NCBI GenBank assembly: GCA_900468535.1
Contig: UBTY01000017.1
Location: forward strand, 1-64,000
Direction of reading: 5' to 3'
Length of the DNA stretch: 64,000 nucleotides
Source: Hyphomicrobiales bacterium
GTDB lineage: Bacteria > Pseudomonadota > Alphaproteobacteria > Rhizobiales > Rhizobiaceae
The stretch's first letter is position 1; every line of letters starts with the position of its first letter. The translations under genes were made by a program, and so were the position numbers. Under the pieces are notes generated by a model. The model made no database searches, was not told where the DNA came from, and worked only from the letters and a program-made list of their open reading frames with translations. Shown here piece by piece: positions 34,730 through 45,050 of this stretch.

Positions 34730-35644
34730 TCAACCCAATTTTGGGCTTGCTGAAAGGCGATTTGTGGCACGTCGGCGCGCCAATTCGGGCACCAGCTCAA
34801 CCACAAGCATGGCGAAAAACATTAACGCGCATCCCACGTAACCGATGGGCCGCATCGTCTCGTTCAGCAGCAATGCGCCGAGCGATGCGCCGAAGAGCGC
34901 TTCCGAGGACAGGAAGATCGCGGCTTGCGACGATGTCGTATATCGCTGGCCGATGATCTGCAGGGAAAAGGCGATGCCGGACGAGAAGAGACCGACGTAG
35001 AGGATTTCCGGAGCCGCACCGAAGATTGCGTCCCAGCTGATCGGCTCGTTGACCAGCGCAACGGCGAGGGCGCATACGCCTGTTATCGCGAACTGCGCAG
35101 TGGACAGCGCGAGCGGACGCTCGGTTTCCGAAACGGCGATGCCGGCAAGCGTGATCTGGCAAGCCCAGAATACCGCGCATACCACGGTAAGGAGATCGCC
35201 TGTCGATAGAGCGGACAGTTCGCCGCCCGACAGCAGGTAGATCCCCGTCAATGCCATCAGCGAACCCGGCCAAATCACCCAGTGCGGCGTGCGACGGAGA
35301 AAGACGACAGCGATGAGCGGGACGAAAACGACGTAAAGGCCTGTGATGAAGCTGGAATTCGTTACCGTGGTCGTCTGCAGGCCCAACTGCTGGGTGGCCG
35401 CGCCGCCAAACAGGGCAAGGCCGGTGAGAAGGTAAAGCTTGAAATGGCGAGGCGTGGTCTTGAGCTTAGCCTTGCGGCTTTCCATCAGCGCGAACGGCAA
35501 GACCGCCATTGCCGCAATGACGAAGCGGAGGCCGATGAACCAGAACGGACCGATCGCCTTCATCGCCGTCGACTGCGCAACGAAGCCACCACCCCAGATC
35601 GCTGCTGCAAGCAACAGAAGTAGGTTCGCCTGAATGCGCGTCAT
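34730..35644 (-). CDS. EamA/DMT-family transporter
   Basis: 304 residues with ten predicted helices arranged as two EamA repeats: LLLLLAAAIWGGGFVAQSTAM near the N-terminus and VVCAVFWACQITLAGIAV in the second half. The family exports amino acids or other small metabolites; the substrate is not evident. It lies 85 bases downstream of the sugar-dehydrogenase gene on the same strand. Confidence 0.9.
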   Translation of the reverse strand: MTRIQANLLLLLAAAIWGGGFVAQSTAMKAIGPFWFIGLRFVIAAMAVLPFALMESRKAKLKTTPRHFKLYLLTGLALFGGAATQQLGLQTTTVTNSSFITGLYVVFVPLIAVVFLRRTPHWVIWPGSLMALTGIYLLSGGELSALSTGDLLTVVCAVFWACQITLAGIAVSETERPLALSTAQFAITGVCALAVALVNEPISWDAIFGAAPEILYVGLFSSGIAFSLQIIGQRYTTSSQAAIFLSSEALFGASLGALLLNETMRPIGYVGCALMFFAMLVVELVPELARRRATNRLSASPKLG

Positions 35645-35729
35645 GTCGTCCTCGAATGGGGGGAAACGGCTTGTTGTCGGCGAGCGTTAACAGTTGCCTT
35701 TCGTTTGGGCAAGGGCATGCGATGGGCAA

Positions 35730-36872
35730 TCATTCCGCCGGAGCGCGCGAAACGCGCAGCAATGCGCCGTCGTCTTCGTCCGTCACGATCAGCAACGCAC
35801 CATCAGGAGCGACCACGATATCGCGCATGCGACCGTAAGCTCCGTCGAACATTCTTTCCTCCGCTACGAAGGCGCCTTCTGTGTCGCGCTGCATGCGCGA
35901 CAGAAGCTGGAACTTCAGTGCCGCGACGAGGAAATCTCCGTCCCACTCAGGAAACATCTTTCCCCGGTAGACCGCCACGGCGCCGGGTGCGATCGACGGA
36001 TCCCAATAGTAGAGAGGTTGCTCCAACCCTTGCTTCGAGGTGCCTTCGCCGATCTCGGCTCCCGAGTAGTCGCGGCCATAGGTGATGATCGGCCAGCCGT
36101 AGTTCTTGCCGGGCTCTATGAAGTTGATTTCATCGCCGCCGCGCGCACCGTGCTCGACCGTGTAGAGCTTGCCGTCGGCACCGTCGAAGGTGATGCCCTG
36201 GGGATTGCGGTGCCCCTTCGACCAGATCTCAGGCAGGGCTTTGCTGCCGTCCTTGAACGGATTGTTGGCGGGGATCGTGCCGTCGGCGTTGATGTGGATG
36301 ATCGCGCCGGCATCGTCTTTCCAGTCCTGGGCGCGATCCCGGTCGCCGCGATCGCCGATGCTGACGAAGAGGGAGCCGTCCGGAGCAATCGCGATGCGCG
36401 AGCCGTACTGGATGTTACCGCTGGTGTAGCGGTTCATCCGGAAAATTGAGGTGACGTCTTCAAGCTTCGTGCCGTCTGTCGAGAGTTTCGCCCGGAAAGC
36501 TTCGGTGCCGGATCCACCTTTATCGACAGTGGCCGCAGTGAAGTAGAGTGTTCGGCTGACCTGGAAATCGGGAGCGAGTTCCACATCGAACAGGCCGCCC
36601 TGACCCGCGCCATGAACCTTCGGAACGCCTGATATCGGATCGGAGGTCTTGCCGTCGCGGATGATGCGCATCCGGCCGGGGCGCTCGGTGACGAGATAGG
36701 CGCCGTCCGGGAGAACTGCGACCGCCCAAGGGTGTTCAAGGCCGGCGGCTATGGTATCGACCTGGACTGCGACCTTCTTGGTCTCGACGGTGTCGGCGGC
36801 ACGGACGGGAGACGAGAGAATGGCGGCGGCAGACAGTGCCAATGCTAAGTTAAGTCTCTGAAGTTGCTTCAT
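35730..36872 (-). CDS. PQQ-type soluble aldose/sorbosone dehydrogenase (YliI-like)
   Basis: 380 residues. A signal peptide (about 1-26, ending PVRAAD) directs it to the periplasm. The six-bladed beta-propeller pattern is clear: GLEHPWAVAVLPDG, TERPGRMRII, FDVELAPDF, GHRNPQGITFD, EHGARGGDEINFIEPGKNYGWP and YGRMRDIVVAPDGALLIVTDE. Relatives such as E. coli Asd/YliI oxidise aldoses with PQQ. Two small membrane-protein genes precede it on the same strand. Confidence 0.93.
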   Translation of the reverse strand: MKQLQRLNLALALSAAAILSSPVRAADTVETKKVAVQVDTIAAGLEHPWAVAVLPDGAYLVTERPGRMRIIRDGKTSDPISGVPKVHGAGQGGLFDVELAPDFQVSRTLYFTAATVDKGGSGTEAFRAKLSTDGTKLEDVTSIFRMNRYTSGNIQYGSRIAIAPDGSLFVSIGDRGDRDRAQDWKDDAGAIIHINADGTIPANNPFKDGSKALPEIWSKGHRNPQGITFDGADGKLYTVEHGARGGDEINFIEPGKNYGWPIITYGRDYSGAEIGEGTSKQGLEQPLYYWDPSIAPGAVAVYRGKMFPEWDGDFLVAALKFQLLSRMQRDTEGAFVAEERMFDGAYGRMRDIVVAPDGALLIVTDEDDGALLRVSRAPAE

Positions 36873-36929
36873 TGGCGGCCTCGTCCCCTTTTTCCTGAAC
36901 GTGGCGCGGCATCCTTAACGCTTCAACCC

Positions 36930-37265
36930 CTACGAGGCGCGCGATAACGGTTTTGTGTTCTCATGGTTCAGTCCCGAGACCGAGGGCCACTTCAGGGGGA
37001 TGTGCGAAAACTCAGAGGCGGTTTTCAGGTAGAGACCGTGGCCGATCAGAAGCAGGCCGTAGACGATGAGCATTGCGATAACGCTTGCGACCGCTTTCTC
37101 GATCTTCGTCAGACGTGCGAGCGACCACCGGCCGTTCCGGGCCTGAGCGGGATCGTGGACATTGGCGGCAGCGGTTGCCATCGCCAGCTCCAGATACGTC
37201 GGCAGGGGGCCGAACTCGTCGGCGTCCTCATCGCGAATGCGCGCGTTCTGCTTCGCGGTCATCAT
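36930..37265 (-). CDS. Small membrane protein, unknown
   Basis: 111 residues with one clear membrane helix at about 60-80 (AVASVIAMLIVYGLLLIGHGLYL) after an acidic N-terminal half (DEDADEFGPLPTYLELAMATAAANVHDPAQARNG, split for reading). I do not recognise the family. Its ATG overlaps the stop of the upstream gene by four bases, so the two are translated together. It ends 57 bases before the sugar-dehydrogenase gene. Confidence 0.6.
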   Translation of the reverse strand: MMTAKQNARIRDEDADEFGPLPTYLELAMATAAANVHDPAQARNGRWSLARLTKIEKAVASVIAMLIVYGLLLIGHGLYLKTASEFSHIPLKWPSVSGLNHENTKPLSRAS

Positions 37266-37666
37266 GCATGGCCTCCGGAGAACAGCCCATAGAGGCGGCG
37301 GCGCCAGACGGCCATTCCGCTGGTTACTGTCAAGGCGAGGAGCAGCGCGGTCAGGCCGTGCAGGATCTGCTGATCGGCCGGCGACTGGAAGGTTGCGGTG
37401 GTAGAGGCTGCGAGCAGCCGTTTGTCCGTATGGACTTTCTCAGTGGCTGCAATCTTGAGCACAGGCTTTGGACCATGGAGGGCGGTGTTTAAATCGGCAG
37501 TCATTGCCCTCAGTTCAGCCCGCGGCGGTTCGCCTGCATAGGCTGCCGTCACCAGGCCGAAGGTCGTGACCAGCGATGCCGTCACGGCGACAACCGCAAC
37601 CATCAGCGAAATGCAAACCCGTCTTGCGCGGAGGCGGCCAGCGGCCAATTCGTCGTTCAGAAACAT
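37262..37666 (-). CDS. Small membrane protein, unknown, coupled to the next gene
   Basis: 134 residues. Two hydrophobic segments, about 17-45 (ISLMVAVVAVTASLVTTFGL) and about 103-120 (ILHGLTALLLALTVTSG), flank a soluble part of about 55 residues that is probably periplasmic. The protein ends in a basic tail. No family was recognised. It overlaps the following gene by four bases and may form a complex with its product. Confidence 0.6.
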   Translation of the reverse strand: MFLNDELAAGRLRARRVCISLMVAVVAVTASLVTTFGLVTAAYAGEPPRAELRAMTADLNTALHGPKPVLKIAATEKVHTDKRLLAASTTATFQSPADQQILHGLTALLLALTVTSGMAVWRRRLYGLFSGGHA

Positions 37667-37951
37667 GGTATACCCTCAATAACCAGTGCCCATGCCTAAA
37701 GATGCGATGGTGATGGCGGCGCGCTCACGTCCGAATTGCGGCATGCCGCGGTATTTGTTGCGGCCAATTCATGGCAAAGGCCGGTTATCTCGAAACTGTT
37801 GATTTTAGGATACAAATCCGGCGCTCTTCAGAAACCGATTCAAGTGCTTCAGAAGCTGATTCAACGACGATCATGCACATATGCGGCGAATCGCGAGCGC
37901 GGGAGGGCCGATCTATCACGAAGAATCATTGGCCCCATCACGCGTTTGGCC

Positions 37952-37980
37952 TTGAAAAGCCTGCTTACATTGGACATAGA
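37952..37980 (+). promoter_or_regulatory. Candidate promoter of the aspartate aminotransferase gene
   Basis: TTGAAA (-35) and CATAGA (-10) are exactly 17 bases apart, about 60 bases before the start codon. The rest of the 374-base gap (37667-38040) shows no gene that I can support. Confidence 0.45.
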
Positions 37981-38016
37981 CCTTAGCGCAGATTTCTGGC
38001 CTCGGCCGTCTGCTAA

Positions 38017-39243
<1,227 letters not shown>

Positions 39244-39271
39244 GCGTCTGATCCTACTGGTTATCCAACAG

Positions 39272-39301
39272 GAACCCGCCGGAAACGGCGGGTTCTTTTT
39301 T
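39272..39301 (+). terminator. Terminator of aatA
   Basis: GAACCCGCCG, a GAAA tetraloop and CGGCGGGTTC make a perfect 10-bp stem followed by a run of six T. Confidence 0.93.
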
Positions 39302-39376
39302 GCAGGTTGGCAATTTAATCTTCGCTAATAACTGTCGCTTATCTGTCGCCCGCAATTCCTCTCACTGCGATGGCTT

Positions 39377-40531
39377 ATGAACGTTCATCTCGATCTGGCG
39401 ACAGTTCTGCTGCTGCACCAATGCTCCTTCCTGGTGGGCGCATTGTGCTTCGTTTACATGCGTCTGCAGTCGCGTAATGGTGAGGGATTGGGTGCGCTCG
39501 CAACGGGGTATCTGTCGCTGGCCCTGGCATCGGCATTTGCCGGATTGGGCGAACAGCACCGGTTGACGGTTGCCGTTTGGGGACCCGGCAGTATTATCAT
39601 GGGCGCCACCGGGTATGCGCTCTTCTGGATCGGCATTCGCCGGTTAAGCAGCGGTAGGCTGCGGCGCACGGATTGGTGGGTTCTGGTCATTCCGGTCATT
39701 GCTGCCGCTCTCACGTTTGCAACGCAGTTTTATCTCATCAGCCCTGTGCGCAGCAGTGTCAGCAACGCACTGGCATTCACGTCGCTTGCGGTATCCGCCG
39801 TTTGCGTGTTGAAGGACCGTTCGCGTGAACGATTGCCGGCGCGCATACTTCTCGCCGTCTCGATTGGACTGGGCGCGCTCCTGGCCTTCCTTGTAATCCT
39901 TGGTCTTCTTGCTCCCGACATTGCGCCGATGCCGCCGATATGGGCTTTCTTTCTGCGCATCATGTGCCAGTTCGGAGTCGCGCTGTTCGTTGTCATTCTC
40001 GTGACCGAGCGAACCGAAGCCGAGTTGCGATGTGTCGCCGACACGGACATGCTGACGGGTATCGGCAACCGGCGCTGGTTCATGTCGCGCCTTCCGCGTA
40101 CCGCCATCGAAGGCAACGCGCTGCTGTTGATGGATCTCGACTTCTTCAAGCAGGTGAACGATCGCTTCGGCCATGATGCCGGTGATGCGGTTCTTGTGTC
40201 CTTCGCCGAAGCGATCAGCCGCAATCTGCAGGCGGATGCGAGCTTCGGCCGATTGGGCGGTGAGGAGTTCGGACTGTACCTGCCGAGGATCACGGCAAGT
40301 GAAGCGCTTGCCATGGGCGAGAGCCTGCGTAACGTCGTGCGCGATCTTACCGTCGAGCATTGCGGTGAACGGATACCGCTGACTGTGAGTATCGGTGTCG
40401 CAGCGGTCGCGCAGCCGCAATGCTCACTGGCCGATCTCTTCAAGATGGCGGATGCAGCACTTTACGCGGCAAAGGATTCCGGCCGCGATCGCGCTGTTCT
40501 GTTCGAGCCAAGCATTCGCATCGCTGCCTGA
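39377..40531 (+). CDS. Membrane-bound diguanylate cyclase
   Basis: 384 residues. Six or seven N-terminal helices (about 8-215) precede a GGDEF-family domain with an active GGEEF motif at 294-298. TDMLTGIGNRRWFM and LLLMDLDFFKQVNDRFGHDAGDAVL upstream are complete, so synthesis of c-di-GMP is expected. The inhibitory RxxD site is absent. No partner EAL domain is fused. It converges with the ChaA-type gene, seven bases apart. Confidence 0.92.
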   Translation: MNVHLDLATVLLLHQCSFLVGALCFVYMRLQSRNGEGLGALATGYLSLALASAFAGLGEQHRLTVAVWGPGSIIMGATGYALFWIGIRRLSSGRLRRTDWWVLVIPVIAAALTFATQFYLISPVRSSVSNALAFTSLAVSAVCVLKDRSRERLPARILLAVSIGLGALLAFLVILGLLAPDIAPMPPIWAFFLRIMCQFGVALFVVILVTERTEAELRCVADTDMLTGIGNRRWFMSRLPRTAIEGNALLLMDLDFFKQVNDRFGHDAGDAVLVSFAEAISRNLQADASFGRLGGEEFGLYLPRITASEALAMGESLRNVVRDLTVEHCGERIPLTVSIGVAAVAQPQCSLADLFKMADAALYAAKDSGRDRAVLFEPSIRIAA

Positions 40532-40538
40532 CGATCCG

Positions 40539-41660
40539 TCAGAGGCCGAGGAATGTCAGCATCAGGAACGTCGTGAAGAGGATGAAGTGGGTCATCCCTT
40601 CGATCGCATTCGTTTCCCCGTCGTTCAGATTGATTGCCGCTGCAATCAGCGTGATCGTTACCATCACGGTTTGAACCGGCGTCATCGCCATGACGAAGGG
40701 CTGCCCGGTGTAGAGCGCGATGCCTTCCATGACGGGGACGGTCAGAATGACGGTCGAGAGCGATGCTCCCATCGCGATATTGACCGTTGCCTGCATGCGA
40801 TTGCGTAAGGCGGCGCGCAAGGCGGTGAGGATTTCCGGCGCTGCCGAGATCGCGGCGACGACGATCGCGGTAAGGGCGACCGGAGCGCCAAGATCCTTCA
40901 GGCCCTCGTTCATGAAACTGGACATGAACTCGGCCAGCAGGCCGATCAGCACCACGCCAATAAGGATCACCACAATAGACTCGGCCGTGGATCCCTCGCC
41001 ATGCTCGGTGTCAGTGGCATCCTTGCGTTTTTCTGAACGCGGATAGCTGTAGCTGAAGAAGTAACTGTGCTGGCCGACCTGCATGCGCAGGAACAGACCA
41101 TAAAGCGCGATCATCGCGACGATCGTGAAAGCGGAGTAATAGTGCCACTTATCGTCCGGAACGAATTCCGGGACGATCATCGAAATGCCCATGGCGGTCA
41201 GGATCATCACGCCGTAGGTCTTTCCGGAGTTGTCGTTGTACGGCTGCTCGCCGTGCTTCAGGCCACCGAGCAGGGCGGCGAGCCCGAGGATGCCGTTTAT
41301 ATCCAGCATCAGGGCGGCGTAGATCGTGTCGCGCACCAGGGTTGGCGAGCTTTCGCCGCTCATCATGATCGCGAGGATGATGACCTCGACGGCAACTGCG
41401 GACAGGGTGAGGATCATCGTGCCGTAGGGGTCGCCGACCTTGATCGCGAGCAGTTCGGCATGATGCGCCACCCGCATCGAGGCAAGCACGATGGTCGCGA
41501 CGAGGGCTGCCGCCGCAACAAGCGCCGGTCCACGCCCCATCGCCATGATGGTGTGCTCCGAGGCGTAGGCGGCGATGCCGACGAGAAGCGCCAGCACAAG
41601 ATATTTCTCGTCTTTCAGACGTGACGCGATTGCCAATGCCGGGCTCCCGTGGTGATTCAC
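40539..41660 (-). CDS. chaA: ChaA-type calcium/sodium:proton antiporter
   Basis: 373 residues with about eleven helices. Two cation-exchanger repeats are visible through the acidic signatures VAVEVIILAIMMSGE in the first half and AAISAAPEILTALRAALRN in the second. ChaA exchanges Ca2+ (or Na+, K+) for protons at alkaline pH. It stands alone in its orientation. Confidence 0.9.
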   Translation of the reverse strand: MNHHGSPALAIASRLKDEKYLVLALLVGIAAYASEHTIMAMGRGPALVAAAALVATIVLASMRVAHHAELLAIKVGDPYGTMILTLSAVAVEVIILAIMMSGESSPTLVRDTIYAALMLDINGILGLAALLGGLKHGEQPYNDNSGKTYGVMILTAMGISMIVPEFVPDDKWHYYSAFTIVAMIALYGLFLRMQVGQHSYFFSYSYPRSEKRKDATDTEHGEGSTAESIVVILIGVVLIGLLAEFMSSFMNEGLKDLGAPVALTAIVVAAISAAPEILTALRAALRNRMQATVNIAMGASLSTVILTVPVMEGIALYTGQPFVMAMTPVQTVMVTITLIAAAINLNDGETNAIEGMTHFILFTTFLMLTFLGL

Positions 41661-41864
41661 AAAATAAGTCTAAGGCAATGATTTTGCATATCAAGTGACG
41701 CAACGGAGGCTGCGGTTTGCAGTCTCGCCGATTTAATGGAATACTAACGCATCGGTCAGCCGGAAGCATATCGCGGCGCCCTCGTTTTTCTTGCCCAACG
41801 GCCCGCGGCGGAACTGGATTAGTCCGGTCGGTTTCGGGTGCGTAAACAAGAAGGAGTGAGATGC

Positions 41865-42146
41865 ATGGTCAAGGTGGTCTACGAAGTCGTTCCGCATGAC
41901 GGAGGCTGGGCCTACCGGCTGGACAATGTCTATTCCGAAGCATTCCCGACGCATTCCGAAGCTCTCGAGGCGGCCAGGATCGTGGCTGCCGAGCAGCGGG
42001 TCGGTGGCGACTCGTCGGAAATCAGCTGGCAGGACGAGAAGGGCAGATGGCATGAGGAGTATGCCGAGGGCGGCGACCGACCGGAGACCGAAGTGGTCGA
42101 CGGCAACTGGCGGACGCGCTCGTCGGATGCATCCCCACGTGCTTAA
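41865..42146 (+). CDS. DUF2188-like small protein
   Basis: 93 residues. VYEVVPHDGGWAYRLDNVYSEAFPTHSEALEAARIVAAEQ is the DUF2188 pattern, a small alpha/beta fold of unknown function. ATG 41865 follows AAGGAGTGAG, a strong ribosome binding site. It stands alone, divergent from chaA and convergent with the LysR gene, seven bases from its stop. Confidence 0.75.
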   Translation: MVKVVYEVVPHDGGWAYRLDNVYSEAFPTHSEALEAARIVAAEQRVGGDSSEISWQDEKGRWHEEYAEGGDRPETEVVDGNWRTRSSDASPRA

Positions 42147-42153
42147 GGTGTGC

Positions 42154-43083
42154 CTAGGATGGCATATCCGCTCTTTGTGAAGGTCCGGAAGTTTCTCTCC
42201 TGACATAGTCTGTCAGGCCGTTCACCAGTGCATCGAAGGTGGCGCGGTATCGCGACGAAGTCTTGATGCCCTCGTGCATGACGACCCAGGTTTCCAACTG
42301 AATTTCAAAGGCATCGGCCAGGATGTGAACGAGGCCTGGATCGCGACGTCCAAGGCCGGTCTGGCAAATTCCGATGCCGAGCCCAGCCCTGATCGCGGCG
42401 AGTTGCACGAGCGGGTTGTCCGCCTTGAAACCGAAGGCGATGTTATCTGGGATCGGGAAACGATCCAGCATCGCCCTGATATAGGCGGTCTGCCTGTCGT
42501 AACCGATGATCCGGTGCCCGGCGAGATGCTCCATCGCCTGCGGCGTGCCATTCCGTTCCAGATATCGTCGATGTGCATGGAAGCCGAGCGGGATGTTTCC
42601 GATGCGCTTTGCGACGAGCGCGTCTTGCGTCGGCTGCGTCATCCGTACTGCGATGTCCGCCTCCCGGTGCAGCAGGTCCTCGACTTCGTCCGACGCCGAG
42701 ATTTCAATCCGCAGGGCAGGGTGCTCTTCCATCAGCGGCGCGAGGATGGATGGCAGCACCTCCACGGCGATGATTTCGCTGGCGCTGATGCGAACGGCGC
42801 CGGAAATGCGATCGCGTTCGCCCGTCGCGGTCCGCATGAGCGCTGCGGCCGTCGAGGCGAGGGTTTCCGCGTAGGGCTGCAGGTCCCGGGCTGCGTCCGT
42901 CGGCAGCAGGCCGTTCGGCGAGCGTATGAAGAGTTGCGCACCGATCGTTTCCTCGAGGGCGTCGATGTGACGTCCGACTGTCGGCTGCGTCAAGCCGATC
43001 TCGCGCGCGGCCGCAGAGAGTGAACCGTGGCGCAGCACCGCGAGAAGCGTTCGATAGTAGTCCCAATTCGACTCCCGAGTCAT
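42154..43083 (-). CDS. LysR-family regulator divergent from the epimerase-like gene
   Basis: 309 residues. The N-terminal winged helix (YRTLLAVLRHGSLSAAAREIGLTQPTVGRHIDALEE) is followed by a substrate-binding-like effector domain. It lies back-to-back with the NAD(P)-binding gene at 43175 across 91 bases, the usual layout for a LysR regulator and its target. The effector is unknown. Confidence 0.9.
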   Translation of the reverse strand: MTRESNWDYYRTLLAVLRHGSLSAAAREIGLTQPTVGRHIDALEETIGAQLFIRSPNGLLPTDAARDLQPYAETLASTAAALMRTATGERDRISGAVRISASEIIAVEVLPSILAPLMEEHPALRIEISASDEVEDLLHREADIAVRMTQPTQDALVAKRIGNIPLGFHAHRRYLERNGTPQAMEHLAGHRIIGYDRQTAYIRAMLDRFPIPDNIAFGFKADNPLVQLAAIRAGLGIGICQTGLGRRDPGLVHILADAFEIQLETWVVMHEGIKTSSRYRATFDALVNGLTDYVRRETSGPSQRADMPS

Positions 43084-43174
43084 GCAATTATGTATATCTG
43101 CGATATTAATTTAGTCAATTTTGTTTATCGCGATGCTGCTGCACAGTCTCTCCATCGAAACGATGGAGGCTCTC

Positions 43175-44170
43175 ATGAGCATGGAAAGCAAGCAGATCGC
43201 ACTGGTGCTGGGTGCAACGGGAGGCATTGGCGGCGCGGTCGCGCAGGTGCTGGCCTCAAGGGGATGGCATGTCAGGGCATTGAGCCGGAATGCGAATGCC
43301 GGCCGCGGCGACAGCGCGTTTGAATGGCTGCGCGGCGACGCGATGCGCGCAGCGGACATCCTGGCGGCTGCAGAGGGAGCTGACATCATCGTTCACGCCG
43401 TCAACCCGCCGGGCTACCGCGATTGGGAGACGCTCGTTCTGCCCATGCTCGACAACACGATCGCGGCGGCAAAGGCCGTCTCCGCATCCGTCGTCCTGCC
43501 CGGCACGATCTACAACTTCGGTCCGGATGCCTTCCCCCTTCTTCGCGAGGAGAGCCCGCAGCATCCGGTGACGAAGAAGGGCGCAATCCGCGTGGAAATG
43601 GAGAAACGCCTGGCTGCAGCGTCGCGCGATGGCGTCGGCGTCATCATCGTGCGTGCCGGGGATTATTTTGGCCCTGGCGCGGGGAACAACTGGTTTGCCC
43701 AGGGGATGATCAAGAAGGGTCAACCGGTGAAGACGATATGGAACCCCGCTGCGCGCGGTGTCGGTCACCAATGGGCTTACCTGCCTGACGTTGCGGAAAC
43801 GATGGTGCGTCTGGTGGAGATGCGTGAGGAGCTACCGGCCTTTGCCGTCTACCACATGGACGGCTTTTGGGACGGCGACGGTCGTCAGATGGCCGAGGCG
43901 ATCCGGCGCGTTGCAGGACGCGACGCGAAGATCCGCTCGTTTCCATGGTGGGTCGTGCCGATCGCCGCGCCCTTCAACAGGTTCATGCGTGAGGTGCTGG
44001 AAATGCGCTATCTCTGGCGTGAACCGCTGCGCATGACCAACGCCCGTCTCGTCGCCACACTCGGAAGCGAGCCGCATACGCCGATTGATCAGGCTGTGCT
44101 GGTGTCTCTGACATCGCTTGGATGTGTCGGTCAGGCGCAACAGCGGTCGTTGTCGGCGAAGCCCGCCTGA
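43175..44170 (+). CDS. NAD(P)-binding epimerase-like oxidoreductase
   Basis: 331 residues with an extended-SDR Rossmann start, ALVLGATGGIGGAVAQVLASRGW (about 8-30), then ADIIVHAVNPPGY and VVLPGTIYNFGPDAFP. The usual YxxxK pair is not obvious, so this may be an atypical SDR (NmrA/epimerase type). GGAGG lies five bases before ATG 43175, which I prefer to earlier starts. The divergent LysR gene is the likely regulator. Confidence 0.85.
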   Translation: MSMESKQIALVLGATGGIGGAVAQVLASRGWHVRALSRNANAGRGDSAFEWLRGDAMRAADILAAAEGADIIVHAVNPPGYRDWETLVLPMLDNTIAAAKAVSASVVLPGTIYNFGPDAFPLLREESPQHPVTKKGAIRVEMEKRLAAASRDGVGVIIVRAGDYFGPGAGNNWFAQGMIKKGQPVKTIWNPAARGVGHQWAYLPDVAETMVRLVEMREELPAFAVYHMDGFWDGDGRQMAEAIRRVAGRDAKIRSFPWWVVPIAAPFNRFMREVLEMRYLWREPLRMTNARLVATLGSEPHTPIDQAVLVSLTSLGCVGQAQQRSLSAKPA

Positions 44171-44176
44171 TCGGCG

Positions 44177-44974
44177 TCAACCCAGTTCGGCGACGGCGAT
44201 GCGGGCGATGGCGAGGGGCGCTTCCGCCGAGAGCGTTGCTCCATCTCCGAGAAACCAGGCGGCGGAAAGCCCGGAATAGGCTGCGATCCATTGCAGAAGG
44301 CGTCGGGGTTCGAGATTCGCCGCTGCCGATACGATGCCCAGCTGTCGGCGCAGTCTGTTGCTGTCCGCGATGGCCGCGAGATCGTGATTGGCGAAGATAT
44401 TCGCGTAATCGTAGCCGCGTTCTCCAAGGAGAGCCTTGGGGTCGATCGCGCGCCAGCCATGGGTGCGGAAATCCAGGATGTTCGAATGATGGATATCGCC
44501 ATGGAGAACCGTCCGGTCGCGAGGGTCGGACAGCAGGGCTGCGGCGATCCTGTCGCAATCTGAGAGTATGCCGCCATAGGTTTGTGCTGCCGGGGCGAGC
44601 GCTCGAAACCATTCATGAAGTTCGATCAGCGGCGGGTGAGGTTTGCTGCGTGGCGCGTGAAGCTTTGCGACAGTGGCGCAGATGATGCGGCTTGCTTCGT
44701 CGTCCTCTCCGTTCATCGCCATGGTCAGAAGCGATCTGGGTCCCAGCGCTCTTTCCAGCAACACGGCTTCGCAGCTGCAGGCAAAGACCGTTGCCGCGCC
44801 GTCACCATCCCACCATTGCATCAGTTGACCGCCTGCCATCTCGGAGGCGTCGCGAGCGATCTTAAGGACTGCCGGCTGGTCCTGCCAAATGACGGGAAGG
44901 AGATTGCTGGAATGGGTGACGATGGGGTCGCCGTCCGGCACGAGATGCCAGCGGTCCAGGTAGGTCTTGAACAT
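44177..44974 (-). CDS. APH(6)/streptomycin 6-kinase-like phosphotransferase
   Basis: 265 residues. It shows the kinase-like fold of APH(6): the Brenner-type loop HGDIHHSN at 158-165 with catalytic Asp160 and metal Asp178 in AIDPKALLGERGYDYANI, the form seen in streptomycin and hydroxyurea phosphotransferases. A chromosomal member like this may confer low aminoglycoside resistance or act on another hydroxylated compound. ATG 44974 is chosen because the conserved fold starts there; a longer frame exists upstream but runs into the nemA terminator. It converges with the epimerase-like gene. Confidence 0.8.
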   Translation of the reverse strand: MFKTYLDRWHLVPDGDPIVTHSSNLLPVIWQDQPAVLKIARDASEMAGGQLMQWWDGDGAATVFACSCEAVLLERALGPRSLLTMAMNGEDDEASRIICATVAKLHAPRSKPHPPLIELHEWFRALAPAAQTYGGILSDCDRIAAALLSDPRDRTVLHGDIHHSNILDFRTHGWRAIDPKALLGERGYDYANIFANHDLAAIADSNRLRRQLGIVSAAANLEPRRLLQWIAAYSGLSAAWFLGDGATLSAEAPLAIARIAVAELG

Positions 44975-45006
44975 GGGCCGATCGTAGCGGCCTTGCCGGA
45001 AAAAGA

Positions 45007-45030
45007 AATCCCGCCAAGTGGCGGGATTTC
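45007..45030 (-). terminator. Terminator of nemA
   Basis: On the minus strand AAATCCCGCC, a four-base loop and GGCGGGATTT form a perfect 10-bp stem followed by CTTTTT. It separates the arsR-MFS-nemA unit from the APH-like gene. Confidence 0.9.
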
Positions 45031-45050
45031 CGTTACTTAACCTGAAAGGC

